From NCBI GenBank assembly GCA_012932865.1, contig SAXG01000014.1, positions 62,001 to 126,000 on the forward strand: a DNA stretch of 64,000 bases. The letters are read 5' to 3'. Numbering within the stretch: position 1 is the first letter of the stretch; each line of letters starts with the position of its first letter. Made by a program: the position numbers and the translations under genes. The DNA is from Amylostereum areolatum (lineage: Eukaryota > Basidiomycota > Agaricomycetes > Russulales > Stereaceae). Below, one piece after another: positions 63,997 to 64,000 of the stretch. Under the pieces are notes generated by a model that worked only from the letters and a program-made list of their open reading frames with translations, did not search any database and had not been told where the DNA came from.

Positions 63997-64000
63997 AAAT

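Larger units (their letters stand above)
56743..64000 (-). mobile_element. Second Ty3-type retrotransposon, right end outside the window
   Basis: Contains the 3' LTR candidate, a polypurine tract and one very long Gag-Pol frame on the minus strand. Its 5' part (start of gag and 5' LTR) lies beyond position 64000. It is not a close copy of the first chromovirus: the gag, the RT box (YLDDIVIY against YMDDILVF) and the C-terminus all differ. Confidence 0.88.

Noticed and set aside
1..64000. CRISPR arrays, bacterial operons, rRNA or tRNA genes
   Set aside because: The genome type is fungal; repeats present are transposon or WD40 repeats, and no tRNA or rRNA could be recognised by eye.

Overview
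The window reads as nuclear DNA of a basidiomycete mushroom-forming fungus (Agaricomycetes; Polyporales would fit, but no species can be named). The evidence is: short GT-AG introns of about 49-68 bp in nearly every gene, two FunK1 fungal kinases, a STE3-type pheromone receptor, a NACHT-WD40 STAND protein with near-identical WD repeats, chromodomain Ty3 retrotransposons, and no bacterial-style operons.

Layout. 0.3-4.6 kb: two convergent FunK1 kinase paralogues with matching intron positions. 5.7-7.8 kb: two uncharacterised agaricomycete-type proteins on the minus strand. 8.6-9.5 kb: a MYND-finger protein. 10.3-11.1 kb: a small secreted protein. 12.95-16.5 kb: a 13-exon fusion of hydantoinase A/oxoprolinase with DUF917, divergently paired with a PICOT-type CGFS glutaredoxin (17.0-17.8 kb). 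18.4-20.0 kb: a secreted M28 metallopeptidase with an FN3-like tail.

21.5-38.8 kb is a nest of transposable elements. An outer long inverted repeat (outer ends 21547 and 38771) has its left arm split by a TA-flanked DNA element (21666-36368). That element is split by a hAT transposon (21828-35473, 17-bp inverted ends, perfect 8-bp target duplication). The hAT transposase gene is split in turn by a 482-bp solo LTR (duplication AATAT) and by a 9.5-kb Ty3 chromovirus (25543-35050, duplication GATGG). The chromovirus carries a miniature LTR element in its 3' LTR (25895-27155, duplication GAAAG, LTRs identical by eye) and a 1.15-kb TA-flanked inverted-repeat element in an extra ORF upstream of gag. 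Removing each insert with one target copy restores the reading frame it broke.

40.5-45.4 kb: the NACHT-WD40 STAND gene. 48.3-50.1 kb: an HMG-box transcription factor. 52.5-52.9 kb: a Hus1 (9-1-1 clamp) fragment lacking both ends. 53.3-54.8 kb: a STE3-type pheromone receptor. 55.7-56.7 kb: a CIR_N/LENG1-like nuclear protein. Its start codon lies about 60 bp from a candidate LTR of a second Ty3 element, whose 2273-codon Gag-Pol frame runs off the right edge and carries an unusual 405-residue RGG-rich C-terminal extension.

The genes do not form one pathway. The accessory layer is the most notable part: the TE nest, the fast-evolving NLR repeats, and a receptor plus HMG factor in a mating-locus-like setting. 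Exon boundaries were derived by hand from splice sites and frame continuity. Family assignments come from recognised motifs, not from a database search.
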